Positions 42,769-58,830 of a stretch of DNA of 64,000 nt are shown one piece after another. The notes below the pieces were generated by a model that saw only the letters and a list, made by a program, of their open reading frames with translations, was not told the origin of the DNA and searched no databases. The stretch spans positions 62,001 to 126,000 of the forward strand of contig JAANYP010003726.1 in assembly GCA_020465985.1 (NCBI GenBank). Reading direction: 5' to 3'. Both the position numbers and the translations under genes were made by a program. This stretch comes from Centrapalus pauciflorus. Lineage: Eukaryota; Streptophyta; Magnoliopsida; Asterales; Asteraceae. The stretch's first letter is position 1; every line of letters begins with the position of its first letter.

Positions 42769-44090
42769 TGTGAAGACCTCCCCTTCCGGGTTAGTCCTCA
42801 GAGTCTAGGTCCCAATTCATGCAATACGATATCAATCATACTAAGATAGGGTAATTAATTGCGAAATTATAAATTACAAATACAAATTAAACTTATAAAG
42901 GGTACCATCTAATCTAATACATTACATCATAAAATCATATCAAGTCTACCCAAAACCACCACAATTGTCATCTTCCAATCAGTACCGAAGGGTTCGTTGA
43001 GTAGTGGTCTATGAAAGCTTCAAAACTTGGATCTTGAATGACCGAAGTACTAGGTCCAGCAGGTGACTTTCCTTTATCTCTTCCTGTAAAAATGTGAAGT
43101 AGCAACTGTAAGCAATGCTTAGTGAGTATATAGATTTTCAAATCAACATGCATGGTCAAGCGGATCTTTAGTCTAGCGTGATATGTCTTGGCTGCCGCTA
43201 CAGCCCTCATGATTGAGATATAGAATTCATAGAATCGGATGATGTTCAGGCCACACTCACGCTTAAATCGTGGGGATCAGCCACATACTGGGCTAGCTAC
43301 CAGTAAGTCAATATGGCGGAACATCGGAGGTCATTACCAAGTCCATAAGAACTGGTGAAATAGCCAGGTCTAGAACAATAGACCATCAAGGCTAATCAAG
43401 CTGAATAAATCAATCAAGTGTCTGATCAATAGTGAAAACTTAAGTCATAGAAGTCATGATAGCAATGAATCATAAAGCAATATCTGAAGAAGTCTTAAAT
43501 GTAATATGAAATGATAATCAAATAGCTATCATGATCCACTGGGCAACACCGAACCATGGTGTGCACATGTCTCAATCCAACTTATACAATGAATGTCAAT
43601 AAATCTAACATTAACAATATATCTCAATCGGAAAGTCAACATGTTAAATTTGAATATCTATAACTCATAGATCTGGTCTTTGTCAAGCAGATATAAAAAT
43701 CTGCCACCTGAGTTATCTCAGGATTTTATCTTTGTCAATCTGTTCTCTGTCAAATCAAATCTTTGACCCGCTTTTAAGTCTTTAAATCTTTCTAAATATG
43801 TTCAGAATTTCATTGAACCTGTCCAGAAGTATCATGTTAATATCGTATCATTATCATCATCTTTTTAGTCTTTAAAATCTCTAATTTCATCTGATTCTTG
43901 ATAACTCATAAACTTTTATGTCCATTTTCATGGACATGTGTGACTTTTGTCATGTTTATACCATAATATCTTCTTTTAAGATTTTAACTAAAGATTTATT
44001 GATTTTAATCTTTACAAATCATAATTTTGTTTTGATACTCATCTTATAAAAATGATCACTATTTACATGTATAATTCAAGTTTGGTACAC

Positions 44091-44283
<193 letters not shown>

Positions 44284-44404
44284 CATACATACATGCTTTA
44301 TGCATGCACACACACACATTGAGATATACATATTTATGTGTATATGTGTTGTTGGGAACTATTTCAATCTTTTCAACCCACACACATATGCATGCATGCT
44401 ACCG

Positions 44405-44865
44405 AGAGACAAAAAGAGCCGAAACCAAAATTGGGTTTCAGTATTACTTGGGGTTTCGGTAATTCGAATGGTTTCGGTAGTCATATGTATAGTCTCGGTA
44501 GATTATGGTTTCTATATATATTATATATATGTTTCGGTACCTTAGGAGGGTTTCGGTACACTACCGAAACCTTAGAGGTTTCGGTATATGTTTCAGTATT
44601 CCAAAAGTTTCAGTATATAACAAAGGTCTCGGTATATAAAAATGGTCTCGGTAGCTTTCATAGTTTCGGTATATATATACCGAAACCTTTTAAGGTTTCG
44701 GTATCCTTCAACTTCATCATCTTAGGGTCTCGGTATATATATTGGTATCGGTAGTGTGTTTACCGAAACCTCACAAGGTTTCGGTACTACTCATGAGGTT
44801 TCAGTAACACATATATATAGTCTCGGTGGGTTTCTGTAGTTGTTTCAAAAATACCGAAACGTTGG
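44405..44865 (-). repeat. G2 LTR cluster of TTTCGGTA motifs
   Basis: About 25 copies of (T/C)TCGGTA, TTCAGTA or their complement TACCGAAAC in 460 bp, some forming inverted pairs such as TACCGAAACC...GGTTTCGGTA around 44680-44702. The 5' LTR copy is at 52205-52662. Confidence 0.85.
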
Positions 44866-45234
44866 AATAAGTTCCAGTATTTACATGCAAACACACAATA
44901 CTGCACTTTTCTATGATTTTATACTTCAAATTGTCATCAAACTTAATTAAACACATAATTTATAGTACTAAACTTGTGAAATCTTTATGATATAAAAATC
45001 AATTTTGATATACCTAGACCCACGGAATCGTAAGTTTCTATTTTGAAACCAAAATACTTTAAACATCAAAATTACCTAATATCTTTCGAGTTCTTTGTTG
45101 TTTGATGTTTGATTGTTGAATTTCTTGGCTTCAATTTCACTTTTGTTGTAGCTTTTCTTGATGGATTTGATGAAGGTTTGAAGGTGACGAAGAAGAAACC
45201 GTAGATATAGATAGAGAAGGCAGGAAGATCAATT

Positions 45235-45275
45235 TGGTGAAATGAGTACTAAACTCATTTTTGAGTTTATATAAT
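45235..45275 (-). promoter_or_regulatory. G2 LTR core promoter
   Basis: TTATATAAACTC on the minus strand at 45275-45264, then C/T-rich leader with CTTCCTGCCTTCTC and TTTCTTCTTCG. Same position from the LTR edge as in other plant gypsy LTRs; start inferred near 45235. Confidence 0.5.
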
Positions 45276-45630
45276 TGTTTAAGTATCTAGATTCTTATTT
45301 TGGGTACCAAACTTTGTTTTATCTCTTTCTTTTAGTATTTAGATATTATAATTTAACATAATTATATATTTCTCATTACTTTTAAATATATTATATAACA
45401 GTTCAATTCCAATATTTTATTTGTGTGCCATAATTATAATTCGTGTCAAGTATCTTGCTATAATTTATAATATTTAACTTAATTAAATAATTTCAATATT
45501 TAATTAAATTACAATAAAAATAATGTAATTAAAATTACATTATTTAAGTCAAACACAGAAATTAACAGTTCGGTTAAAAGCTAGGTTGTTACAGAATGAG
45601 CTCCACCACGCACAAACTTCGTCCCCGAAG

Positions 45631-46880
45631 TTAGCTACGTTCGAACAGACTTGGATATGTAGCTTTCATAACATCTCTCGATTCCCAAGACTAATGCGAA
45701 CCTTTGTGGTGTTTCCACTGGACGAGCACCATCTGTATTTCTTTATTTCTAAGCTTCTTCGTCTTCGAATCCAGAATACGTTCTGGTTCTTCAACCACTC
45801 TAAGCTTCTCATCAATTTGCAAGTTAACGTGTGGTATCTGAACTTCTCTTTCGTCTGCTAGACTCTTTCTCAGATGACTGACATGGAATACAGGATGTAT
45901 TCCAGATAAGTCCGCTGGCAGTTCAAGACGATAAGATTGATTTCCTATCTTTTCGACAATCTTGAACGGACCAATGAATCTTGGAGCTAGCTTGTTTCTT
46001 TTAATGAACCGCACCACATTCTTTATTGGAGATACTTTCAGCATCACCCAATCGTTAACCGCAAAACTGATTGATATGTGTCGGTTATCATAATATGACT
46101 TCTGCCTGCTTTGAGCTTCCAGTATGTTTCTTCTAACAAGTTGAATATTCTCATGAGTCAACTGTAGAAGGGCAGGACCCGCTATTGGCGATTCACCTGT
46201 TTCGCGCCAACAGGTGGAAGTTCTGCATTTTCGACCGTACAAAGCTTCAAAAGGAGCCATCTTGATCGTTGAATGATAACTGTTATTGTATGAGAATTCG
46301 ACCAGAGGCAAGTGGTCATCCCAGTTACCACCTAGATCAAGAACACAGGCACGAAGCATATCTTCAAGAGTTAAGATAGTACGTTCACTTTGGCCATCTG
46401 CACTTGGGTGATGAGCTGTACTCATAGAAATTCGAGTACCCATCCCTTCTTGCAGCGCTTTCCAAAATCTTGAAGTGAAACGACTATCACGATCAGAGAC
46501 AATAGATTTCGGCACACCATGACGAGAGATGATCTCGGTAATGTACATCTGTGCCAGTTTATCGAGAGAATATGTCTCTTTCATCGGTATAAAGTGAGCT
46601 GACTTTGTTAAACGATCCACGACCACCCAGATAGAGTCGTGCTGTCTCTTGGTTTTCGGCAGTTTTGTGACGAAGTCCATTGTTATATGCTCCCACTTCC
46701 ACTCGGGAACTGGCAATGGTTGCATATCCCCAAAGGGTTTCTGGTGTTCTTCCTTAACCATCTGACAGATTCTGCAGCTTTCAACATATCGACCGATGTC
46801 TTTCCTCATTCCTGGCCACTAGTAATCCGCTTTTAGATCGAAATACATCTTTGAGCTGCCAGGATGAACAGATAATTTGG
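45631..46880 (-). pseudogene. pol: G2 integrase with chromodomain-like tail
   Basis: Zinc-binding start (HPGSSKMYFDLKADY, then TAG for Trp near 46818), CRICQMVKEEHQKPFGD, catalytic Asp in MDFVTKLPKT, Asp in VSDRDSRFTS, Glu in SADGQSERTI, GPF region RFIGPFKIVEK, VSHLRKSL, tail VLVQWKHHKGSH with TAG for Gln near 45690, then SWESR...YPSLFERS and stop at 45631. About 95% like G1 by eye. Confidence 0.85.
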
Positions 46881-47772
46881 ACTTGTGAGCTTCAGATAGA
46901 AGAGTGCTACGGATTGAACCATACTTAGGGATCCAGATTCGGTTTCCCTTGAGACAATGAAGTCCCAAATGATTCAGAGTTAGAAATTGTGACTGGCCTT
47001 TAAGATTTTCAGAACTAATATTCTCTTCTTTCAGTGCTTCAGCTTGAGCAACTCGAATATCTTAAATAAGATCAGAAGAGAATATAACCGGAGTTAGGGC
47101 ATAGCAGCACTTTTCTGGATAAACTTTTCTACTCAAAGCATCCGCGACAACATTAGCTTTGCCGGGATGATATAGGATCTCGCAATCATAGTCCTTGATA
47201 AGCTCCAAGGACCGACGTTGTTTCATATTTAGATCCTTTTGAGTAAAGAGATGTTTGAGACTCTTGTGATCGGTGTAAAGCTGACACCGAGTCCCATAAA
47301 GATAATGTCGCCAGATTTTCAGAGCAAAGGTAACTGCAGCCAACTCAAGATCATGAGTCGGTGCACTTTTCTCGTAGTCTTTTAATTGCCTTGAAGCATA
47401 GGCAATTACTTTTCCCCTTTGCATAAGAACACATCCTAAGCCAGTACCAGATGCATCACTATAGACAACGAAATCATCATTGCCTTCTAGTAAAGCTAGG
47501 ATCGGCGCTTGAATAAGCTTCTGTTTCAGAATGTCAAATGCCTCTTGTTGTTTATCAGACCAAACGAAAGGAGTATTCTTTCGTGTTAGCATCGTTAGAG
47601 GTACAGCAATCTTCGAGAAGTCCTTTATGAATCGCTGGTAGTAACCAGCCAATCCGAGGAAACTTCTTATTTTTGAGGCATTGCGAGGCGTTTGCCATTT
47701 CTGAACGGCCTCGACTTTAGAAGGATCAACGGAAATCCCTTCGCCAGAAACAACATGGCCAAGGAACTAAAT
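46881..47772 (-). pseudogene. pol: G2 RT end and RNase H (exon 2)
   Basis: Begins after the candidate intron at 47772 with ATT TAG TTC (Ile-stop-Phe, where G1 has Gln), then FLGHVVSGEGISVDPSKVEAV, the intact QKWQTPRN, YYQRFIKDFS, RNase H with YSDASGTGLGCVL, ELAAVTFALKIW, YTDHKSLKHLF and NVVADALSRK. TAA near 47063 (Glu in G1). The protein would be complete but for these stops. Confidence 0.83.
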
Positions 47773-47861
47773 CTATAAGAATCAAAGTAGAAATTCAAGT
47801 TCTGATGTAAATTAAAGAATACTTAGGAAATGGCTCAAGACATATATAATGGAAATTATAC
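47773..47861 (-). other. Candidate 89-bp intron inside G2 reverse transcriptase
   Basis: Same site as 18575-18664 in G1: donor CAG|GTATAATTTC (47861), acceptor TTGATTCTTATAG (ends 47773), TTAAT branch-like match about 40 nt upstream. About 12 differences from the G1 intron in 90 bp, none in the splice sites or the in-frame TAA. Confidence 0.75.
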
Positions 47862-50279
47862 CTGTCTAAGCCAAAATTCGCACTTAGAGAATTTTGCATA
47901 GAGTCTTTCTTTTCTTAATAACTCTAGCAATTTCCGCAGATGAATAGAATGATCAACCTCCGTTTTGGAGTAAATCAGAATATCGTCTATGAATACGATA
48001 ACTGATTTATCCAACATAGGTCTGCACACGCGATTCATGAGATCCATGAACGCCGCTGGTGCATTTGTCAAGCCAAACGGCATCACGAGAAATTCGTAAT
48101 GACCGTATCTTGTACGGAAGGCTGTCTTTGGAACATCCTCATCTTTAACTTTCAACTGATGATATCCAGAACGAAGATCTATTTTCGAGAAGTAGCTGGC
48201 TCCTTGTAGCTGATCAAACAGATCATCGATTCTGGGCAGAGGATACTTGTTCTTTATAGTAACCTTGTTCAACTCGCGATAATCAATGCACATTCGAAAA
48301 GTTCCGTCTTTCTTCTTAACGAATAAGACAGGTGCACTCCACGGAGATGAACTCGGTCGGATAAAACCCTTCTCTAATAGTTCTTGCAACTGCTTTGACA
48401 TTTCCTGCATTTCTGCAGGTGCAAGTCTGTAAGGAGCTTTAGCAATAGGAGCCGCACCAGGAACCAAGTCAATACTGAACTCAACTTGACGTTCCGGTGG
48501 CACTCCAGAAATATCGTCAGGGAATACGTCTGGGAACTCACAGAAGATTGGGATATCAGATAAAGATTTCTTTTGGGCTTCAGAGTTAGATTCAGATGAG
48601 ACATAGCACAGATAGGATTCGCGACCTTTAGATACATATCTATGAGATTTCTCTATAGAAATAAGGCAGTGAGCACCTTTACGCTTCTCACCCTTGATCT
48701 CCAATACTCGGCCGTCTGAAGACTTGATTCTGATGATCCGGCGGTTGCATACAATCGTAGCTTCGTTAATCATTAACCAATCCATGTCGATGATGACATC
48801 AAATTCTTTCAACGGTATCGGGATGAGATCAAGATTGAATACGATGTTATCAACAAGTAAAGTGCAGTTACGGTAAACGGAATCAGGCATAACATAATTG
48901 TTACTGGCTGTCTCAATATCAATCACTACAGGAAGCTTCGATGGAAATTTGCATAATCTTTGCACGAAAGAAGTTGATATGAAGGAGCGACTAGCACCGG
49001 AATCGAATAATACATGGGCAGGGATTGAGTTAAGCATGAACGTACCGGTAACCACGTCAGGTGTTTCCTTTGCTTCTTCTGACGTTATTTGAAACGCACG
49101 TGTCCTTGCGGTTGGTGTTGCAGCAGAACTCTTCACTGTAGACCCTCCAGCCGACGACTGTGACTGATAACGTTGTCCGCTTCGACACTGATACATGAAG
49201 TGTCCTCTTTTCCCGCATTTCGCACATCCGCGTCCTTGCTGTGGGCACTCTTCACTGCTATGACCAATTCGGTTACACGCAAAACAAGTAACATCATCTG
49301 GGTTACACAGCCCCATGTGTGACTTTCTGCATCGCTTGCAGAATCGTGGCTCGTTTGTCAATGAGTAGGCTTGCGCTTTCGGTTGGGATTGTTGAGATTG
49401 CTGGGTCTGAGATTTGTTTGGCCTGAAGAATCTGCCGAATCTCTGCTTCTTCGGAGGAGACGGATTCATCGGGTTAGTTGTTGGGGCGTAAAGTTGATCA
49501 CCATACTCTAAGTACCCTCGCTCGATCTGTCTAGCTGCTTCAACCATCTCTAGATAAGAATTATACTTTATCGCGCTCATTGGGTGTCGATATCTCGGAT
49601 TAAGCCCTCCACGAAATCTATTCATCTTTCTCTCTTCAGTAGCTACCTGATACGAGGAATAACCGCATAATCGTGAGAATTCGTGTTCGTATTCGTCAAC
49701 TGTCTTGGTTCCCTGAGTCAGCTGCATTAGTTGAACTTCCATTTTGTCTCGCTGATCGACTGGACAGTATTTAGCGTTGAACATATCCAGGAATTGCTCC
49801 CACTCGAGAGTTTGGATGACTTCTTCTCCATAGATACTCCTCTGAGTCTTCCACCATGCACGGGCAGCTCCAACAAACAACGCAGACGCATAACTCACTT
49901 TCTTCGATTCTAAGCAATCAGAGATTCTGAAAATCTCCTCAGTATGGCTGATCCAATCCATCGCCTGAATTGGATTCACTGTACCCTCAAAGTTCAGCGC
50001 ACCGCTTGCCTTGAAATCTTTAAATTTGCAGCCTTTTGGCTGAGCAGTTTGGGTTTCTGGATTAGATTTATCAGAATCAGATTCATTAGTCTGGACTTGC
50101 TTTTCTTTTCTCTTATTTTTCTTTTCTTCACGTCTTTTAGCTTCGGCCTCATCTCTGGCCTGAAACTGTTCTTGCATTATTTTGTTTTGTTGTTCTGAGT
50201 GTTGGGCTAGAAGTTGTTGCATCATTTCAAACATTTGTTGTGGGTTCATGTTGCTGGGAATATCACCTGATCCTGACAT
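47862..50279 (-). CDS. gag-pol: G2 Gag-protease-RT polyprotein (exon 1, intact)
   Basis: Continuous 806-codon frame from the ATG at 50279 up to the candidate donor. Order: Gln-rich start (MSGSGDIPSNMNPQQMFEMM), Lys/Glu-rich stretch, Retrotrans_gag core (residues about 105-215, ARAWWKTQRS, MQLTQGTKTVDEYEHEF), three Cys motifs at about 315-370 (CKRCRKSHMGLC, CFACNRIGHSSEEC, CAKCGKRGHFMYQC), protease HVLFDSGASRSFIS at about 415, RT from about 600 with MCIDYRELNKVTIKN, MPFGLTNAPAAF and FIDDILIYSK. Unspliced RNA adds Val and stops. The only long undamaged gene in the window; it could supply Gag to defective relatives such as G1 if transcribed. Confidence 0.88.
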
Positions 50280-50285
50280 CTTCTA

Positions 50286-53395
<3,110 letters not shown>

Positions 53396-53669
53396 TCATC
53401 GGCCATCACAAACAATGAGACTTGTACTTTGCCTAGGCCCAAAACCAAAGCAAAAGTCAAACAAGTCTCAAAAAGTCAAAAACCATAGGAAATTTCATCG
53501 CCTAAGGTTCCAAAGCCTGTTAAATCCAATTATCAATGGATTCCAAAAGGCTATGCATCTGGTCCACACATAAATGCAAAATGGGTTCCTAAAACTGCAA
53601 ACATGCCATATACACCTGGAACTCCTAACCCAAAAGGACCCATATTAAGATGGGTGCCCAAAGTTGTGT
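53396..53669 (+). pseudogene. gag: S2 Gag end with WVPK repeats
   Basis: After G2 the S2 Gag continues: SAITNNETCTLPRPK, a TAG near 53487, NYQWIPKGYASGPHINAKWV, then LRWVPKVV and TGA (53669). The three W-(I/V)-P-K motifs match the S1 linker and place this just before protease. Confidence 0.7.
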
Positions 53670-53936
53670 GATCTTAATGCAGATGGTTCTTGGTTACTTC
53701 AGATCAAGGCCCAAACTTCATTGCATTGGCTTCTAGTTATCATAGGCTAGGACCCATTCTTCTGTCGGTTGTGCTTAAACCAACACGTTTGGCTTCTATG
53801 CACACGACTCAGGACCCGGTCTAATATCATCATGTTTTCTGAACATCTTGGTTCAGAACACAGTTTGAATGTTAATTTAAGATGGATCTGTTTGAATGCT
53901 TATAGATTTTCATTGTATGTATTTATTTGTTTTTAG
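53670..53936 (+). other. S2 gap between Gag and protease, acceptor-like end
   Basis: 267 bp with stops in all frames; S1 has no such gap. It contains a loose repeat (GGCTTCTAGTTATCATAGGC and GGCTTCTATGCACACGACTC) and ends in TTATTTGTTTTTAG at 53936, a good acceptor placed so that EKSIWYMDSGC reads on. A separate spliced pol RNA is possible; an ordinary insertion is equally so. Confidence 0.35.
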
Positions 53937-54608
53937 GAAAAATCCATCTGGTACATGGATTCGGGTTGCTCCAAGCACATGACTGGGAGAAGAGAATTGT
54001 TGTCCAATATAGTAGAACAATACTGTGGGACAGTCAAATTCGGGAACAATCACCATGCTCACATAAAAGGATACGAGGATTTAGTCTTAAATAATCTAGT
54101 CATCAAGGACATTGACTATGATGAGGGATTATCACATAATCTGTTTAGCATAGGTCAGCTCTATGATAAAGGATTAGAAGTCACATTTAGGGCTAAGAAC
54201 TGTAATGTTAAGAGTATGTATGGTAAAGAAATTTTATCCGGTTCCTGTAACTTTAACCTTTACACCATAGATGTAGCTAAGCTTATGGTTAATGATAGCA
54301 TCTGCCTTCTGTCAAAAGCTTCGTCAAAAGACTCTTGGTTGTGGCATCGTAGGCTATCTCACTTAAACTTTGAGAACATCAACAAGCTGGCTGCTAAACA
54401 ACTGGTGAAAGGACTCCCAGAACTGAGATATGAGAAAGACCATCTGTGTGGAGCTTGTGAGAAGGGATCGAAAGATGAAAAGATCATCTCACAAATTGAA
54501 ACCCGAACCATCATAGAAGAGAGTGTTGGAGCTACTACATATGGACTTATGCTGACCAATGCGAACTCAAAGCATAAATGGAAAGCGATATGTGTTGGTT
54601 ATCGTTGA
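53937..54608 (+). pseudogene. pol: S2 protease and integrase zinc-binding domain
   Basis: Protease WYMDSGCSKHMTGRREL (from 53951), GAG-pre-integrase part, zinc domain LWHRRLSHLNF...LCGACEKG. A shift near 54515 puts the integrase core into another frame, so the last 30 codons here are spurious. Confidence 0.8.
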
Positions 54609-55935
54609 CGATTACTCACGATATACCTGGGTTAAATTCTTGTGATCCAAGGATGAGACAGCTCAAGAAATCATCGATTTTATTAAGAGTGTCGAAACCC
54701 AACAGCAGCTATCCGTTCAATCAATCCGATCTGACAACGGCACGGAATTCAAGAACTCGGTAGTAGATGGCTTCCTTCGATCCAAAGGTATTCAGTATCA
54801 ATATTCTGTTGCTAGAACACCTCAACAAAATGGAGTCGTAGAAAGGCGTAATCGTACCCTTGTGGAAGCTGCACGTACAATGCTGACTTATTCAAAGCTA
54901 CCTCCGTTCTTGTGGGCCGAAGCCGTGTCAACAGCTTGCTACACGCAGAACCGCTCCATAATTCATAAGCGTTTCAATAAAACTCCATACCAACTCTTTT
55001 TTAATAAGGTACCTTTTATCAAGTACTTACGTGTATTTGATTGCAGGTGCTACGTGCTTAATGACAAAGATAACCTCGGGAAATTCAACGAGAAAGCGGA
55101 TGAAGTGATGTTCATTGGATACTCATCCAACTCGAAGGCATATCGTGCATTCAACACTCGCACCAGGACAGTTAATGAAAGTGTGCATGTCACATTTGAC
55201 GAATTCGTTGAACTGGCACCCGAAGTTGATCAATCAGGACCACGCATTACACCAATGTCTGGAGACTCTTCTTCTCAATCTACTTCTTTTTCCGCTTCCG
55301 AATTCGTTAATTTATTTGATCCTTTTTATGTAGAATTTTTTGGTCCTAGTGCTAATGTTTCTAATGTTTCTTCTTATGTAGTTAACACATCCAACAATTC
55401 AACTACGCAACACATTCCATCTAATCCCTCTTCATCCACTTCATACCCACATCCATCAACTTCATCCACTAATACATCTGCAGCTGAATCTACTCCAGAA
55501 ATACCCTCACACATAATGCCAAACATCCTTCCTTCACCTGAACACATTGAACCCGAATCGAAACCAGTGGTACCTTCGCTAGAAACCATTGACCATGAAT
55601 CATCCTCCATTCCCACACTCACCACTAAGCTTCCATCTCGTTCACCCCTTCCACATGAGACAAAATGGACCCGGAGTCACCCAACCAATCAAATCATTGG
55701 TGATGTCTCGACCGGTGTCCAAACCCGAAGGGCGTCTGCTAATGAATGTCTTTTTGCATCATTCCTTACTATGATAGAGCCTACTCGTGTGGATGAAGCC
55801 TTAAAAGATCCGGACTGGATTGTTGCAATGCAAGAAGAGCTCAACCAGTTTGAACAGCTCCTAGTATGGCGGTTAGTTCCTAAGACCAAAGACCGAACAA
55901 TTATCGGAACGAAATGGATCTTCAAGAACAAATGA
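54525..55935 (+). pseudogene. pol: S2 integrase core, linker and RT start
   Basis: From LELLHMDLC then TGA for Gly, MRTQSINGKRYVLVIVDDYS, a TGA near 54643, SIRSDNGTEFKN, GVVERRNRTLVEAARTML. Open from 54862: FLWAEAVSTACYTQNRSIIH, CRCYVLNDKDNLGKFN, a Ser/Pro/Thr-rich linker of about 130 residues, then TKWTRSHPTNQIIGD and RT start IIGTKWIFKNK. Ends at TGA 55933-55935 (Arg in KNKRDE). Confidence 0.83.
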
Positions 55936-57309
55936 GACGAAAACGACATTGTGGTAAGAAACAAAGCGAGACTTGTCGCCAAAGGCTACCGAAAACAAGA
56001 AGGGATAGATTATGACGAGACCTTCGCTCCAGTTGCATGGATTGAAGCTATTAGAATCTTCTTGGTGTACGCGGCATACAAAAACTTCAAAGTGTACCAG
56101 ATGGACGTCAAGACAGCCTTTCTTAACGGTGAACTTAACAAAGAAGTGTACATTGAACAACCACAAGGATTTGTTGATGCACATAAACCTGACCATGTTT
56201 ATGTGCTAGACAAAGCCCTCTATGGTTTGAAACAACCACCTCGTGCATGACATGACAGTCTCTTTAACTTTCTTATCTCTGCTGGTTTCAGCAAAGGTGT
56301 GGTGGACACAACATTGTTCACAAAAAGGGAAGGCCAGCACATAATGCTAGTTCAAATATATGTCGATGACATTATATTTGGATCTACTGACAGTAACTTC
56401 TGTAAGTATTTTTCATCCCTAATGGAGTCCAGGTTTGAGATGAGTATGATGGGGGAAATGAACTTTTTCCTCGGATTACAAGTCAAACAACTTGAAAATG
56501 GAATTTTTGTGAACCAGTCGAAATATACTATTGACATTCTCAAGAAGCATAAGTTAGACTCTTGCACGAGTATTGCAACTCCCATGGCTTCCAACTGTAA
56601 GTTAGGCACCGATCCTTCTGGGAAAAGTGTCGATAATACAACTTACAGAGGGATGATAGGATCCTTACTGTATCTGACTGCTAGTAGACCTGATATAATG
56701 TTTTCAACATATCTTTATGCTCGTTTTCAGGCCGACCCAAAAGAATCACACCTAACTGCAGTAAAACACATTTTTCGTTATCTTAAGGGCACACCCGATC
56801 TTGGTCTCTGGTATCCAAAGGGAACCGATTTTGATCTTACTGCATTTTCAGATGTTGATTTTGCAGGTTGTATAGTTGACAGGAAAAGCACACCAGGCGG
56901 AATACAGTTCTTGGGAGACAGACCGGTGAGTTGGTCCTCCAAAAGCATATTGTGTTTCAACATCCACAGCTGAAGCTGAGTATGTAGCAGCTGCAAGCTG
57001 TTGCTCTCAAGTGCTATGGATGAGAACACAATTGCGTGATTATGGATTCTCGCTCACCAACATCCCAATCTACAGCGATTCTCGAAGTGCGATTGCTATC
57101 TCTTGCAATCCCGTACAGCACTCACGAACGAAACATATAGATATCAGGTATCATTTTATTAAAGATCGTGTAGAAAATGGAACAATTGAGTTATATTTTT
57201 TGTAGGCACAGAATATCAACTTGCTGATATTTTTACTAAAGCTTTAGACGAACCTCGTTTTCGGTTTTTAGTATCACATATCGGTATGTTGAATCCACCT
57301 TATAGTTAA
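55936..57309 (+). pseudogene. pol: S2 reverse transcriptase and RNase H
   Basis: In frame after the TGA: ARLVAKGYRKQEGIDYDETF, QMDVKTAFLNGEL, LYGLKQPPRA followed by TGA for Trp (56248), catalytic YVDDIIFGSTD, FFLGLQVKQ, LTASRPDIMFSTYLYARFQ. RNase H: AFSDVDFAG (Asp-Val where S1 has Asp-Ala), a shift near 56945, STAEAEYVAAASCCSQVLWM, IYSDSRSAIAI, TKHIDIRYHFIKD, another shift near 57205, LADIFTKALDEPRF, stop about 57309. Confidence 0.85.
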
Positions 57310-57985
57310 ACATCAGATATTGTCTAAAATAATTCTATTTCAAACATTCATGTTTGAAATTCCTTTATTTTAGAAAATACCAGTTATTTAAATTTAAGGG
57401 GTGTGTCACAAAATTAATTTTCAATATTTCTTTATCTATGTACATCTTTAATAATTAATGATCCTGACAAATTGCTATATGAATTGTTCATCACTGAGTG
57501 GGACGCAAATTTATCCATGTTTGTCTGTATCTTAAAAGTCTTAAACGGTTCAAGAACTTTATCTGAAAAAGAAAAGAATACGGATAGGTGTTTATTTGAG
57601 GGGGAGTATAATTAGGATGTTAGTTTCTATATTTTGTTGATTTTAATGTCTCTATAACTTTAAGTTTAATGTTGCTTAATTTTTAAAAGTTTAGGTTTAA
57701 TAATATGTCAGAAAAATCACAAAAAGATTTTATATGTTTTAAATATATCAAAAAGCCAAAAATATTTTATTTATTTTATCTTATTTTCTATTTTTCCTTT
57801 GTCTCAAATTCATTTATAAAGAAAATCTCAAAAATATTTTCTTTATCTATTTTGTTTTTCAAAGAAAACTCTGAAAAGTTCAAAAAATATTTTTAATTGG
57901 GCTTATTTGTTTTATTAAGTTTTAATTTGTAGTCCATTATGTGGTGTAAAATTTTTTTTTGAACCGGAGGTCCTTATTTCTTCAT
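57310..57985 (+). other. S2 spacer after pol with polypurine tract
   Basis: AT-rich, no ORF of note (57705-57896 is a Lys/Phe-rich chance frame). GAGGGGGAG at 57598-57606 repeats the tract type seen before the 3' LTR (62582-62592). Confidence 0.6.
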
Positions 57986-58200
57986 TTTGGCGCGGATCCT
58001 TACAACCGACCCGCCCATCATTTAAATAGGCGGGTCAAACGGTCAAACCCCACGTTTCTTCTTCTTTAATTTTTCTTCTTCCTCCTCTCTCTCTCAAACC
58101 GACAACCACCACCGCCGTTCCACCATTATCATCGGTTCAAGCTCATCAAGCTCTCGTTTTTACTCATTTTTCTTGCATTTTCAGTCTTCGGCACCTTCAA
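57986..58200 (+). promoter_or_regulatory. Putative internal promoter and first exon for the S2 third ORF
   Basis: TTTAAATAGG at 58021-58030 is TATA-like. From about 58050 the sequence turns C/T-rich (CTTCTTCCTCCTCTCTCTCT, then CAAACCGACAACCACCACCG), typical of plant 5' UTRs. Ends at a donor CAA|GTATTTTC (58201). Matches the order of signals in S1 9200-9408, though the sequences differ. Confidence 0.42.
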
Positions 58201-58448
58201 GTATTTTCTTTTTGACTTTATTTCATTCTTTAACTTCCTATTTACTGTGTTTAATTTTCAATATATTTAAGGTTTTTAGTTTTGTTTTTTCACATTTTCA
58301 GGTCCTTTAATCCGTTATTTTTAGCTTAGTGTAGTTAAATAAAATGTTTATTGCATGTTTTTAAACTAGGATCTGCATTTTTATACATTTTATTAACTGT
58401 TCACGTTGCATGTGCGTGAACATTAACTGCTGAAAATTTTTCTAAGTG

Positions 58449-58830
58449 TCGAATTCGGACCATCCGAAGCTCAGACCATCCGGACTTCAGATAAATTTAC
58501 CTAGAAAATTTCAAAATTTTCAACTATTGCATCCGAATTCGGAACAGCATCCAAACTCAGACCACTGTTCATCTGAATTCCGGACCACTGTGCATCCGAA
58601 CAGTTCATATCAACATTGTTCAAATTTTCATTAATTTTTCTAAGTTTTCCATTTTAAGCACTGTGCATCCGAATTCGGTTCCAATCCGAATTCGGTCCCC
58701 ATCCGATTTCTGCTTCCATTCGAATTCGGTCCCCTTCCATACTTTCTCATGCATTTTCATCCGAATTTCGGACTGAACCGAATTCGGATCACTGTTCATC
58801 CGAACTTCGGCTCATCCGGAATTCAACACT
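58449..58830 (+). repeat. S2 second cluster of CATCCGAATTCGG motifs
   Basis: About 20 copies of CATCCGAA, CCGAATTCGG or CGGACCA, many in the phrase CACTGTTCATCCGAA or CACTGTGCATCCGAA. Same motif as the S2 leader (38655-39070) and as the G1 LTR, not that of S1. Confidence 0.85.
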
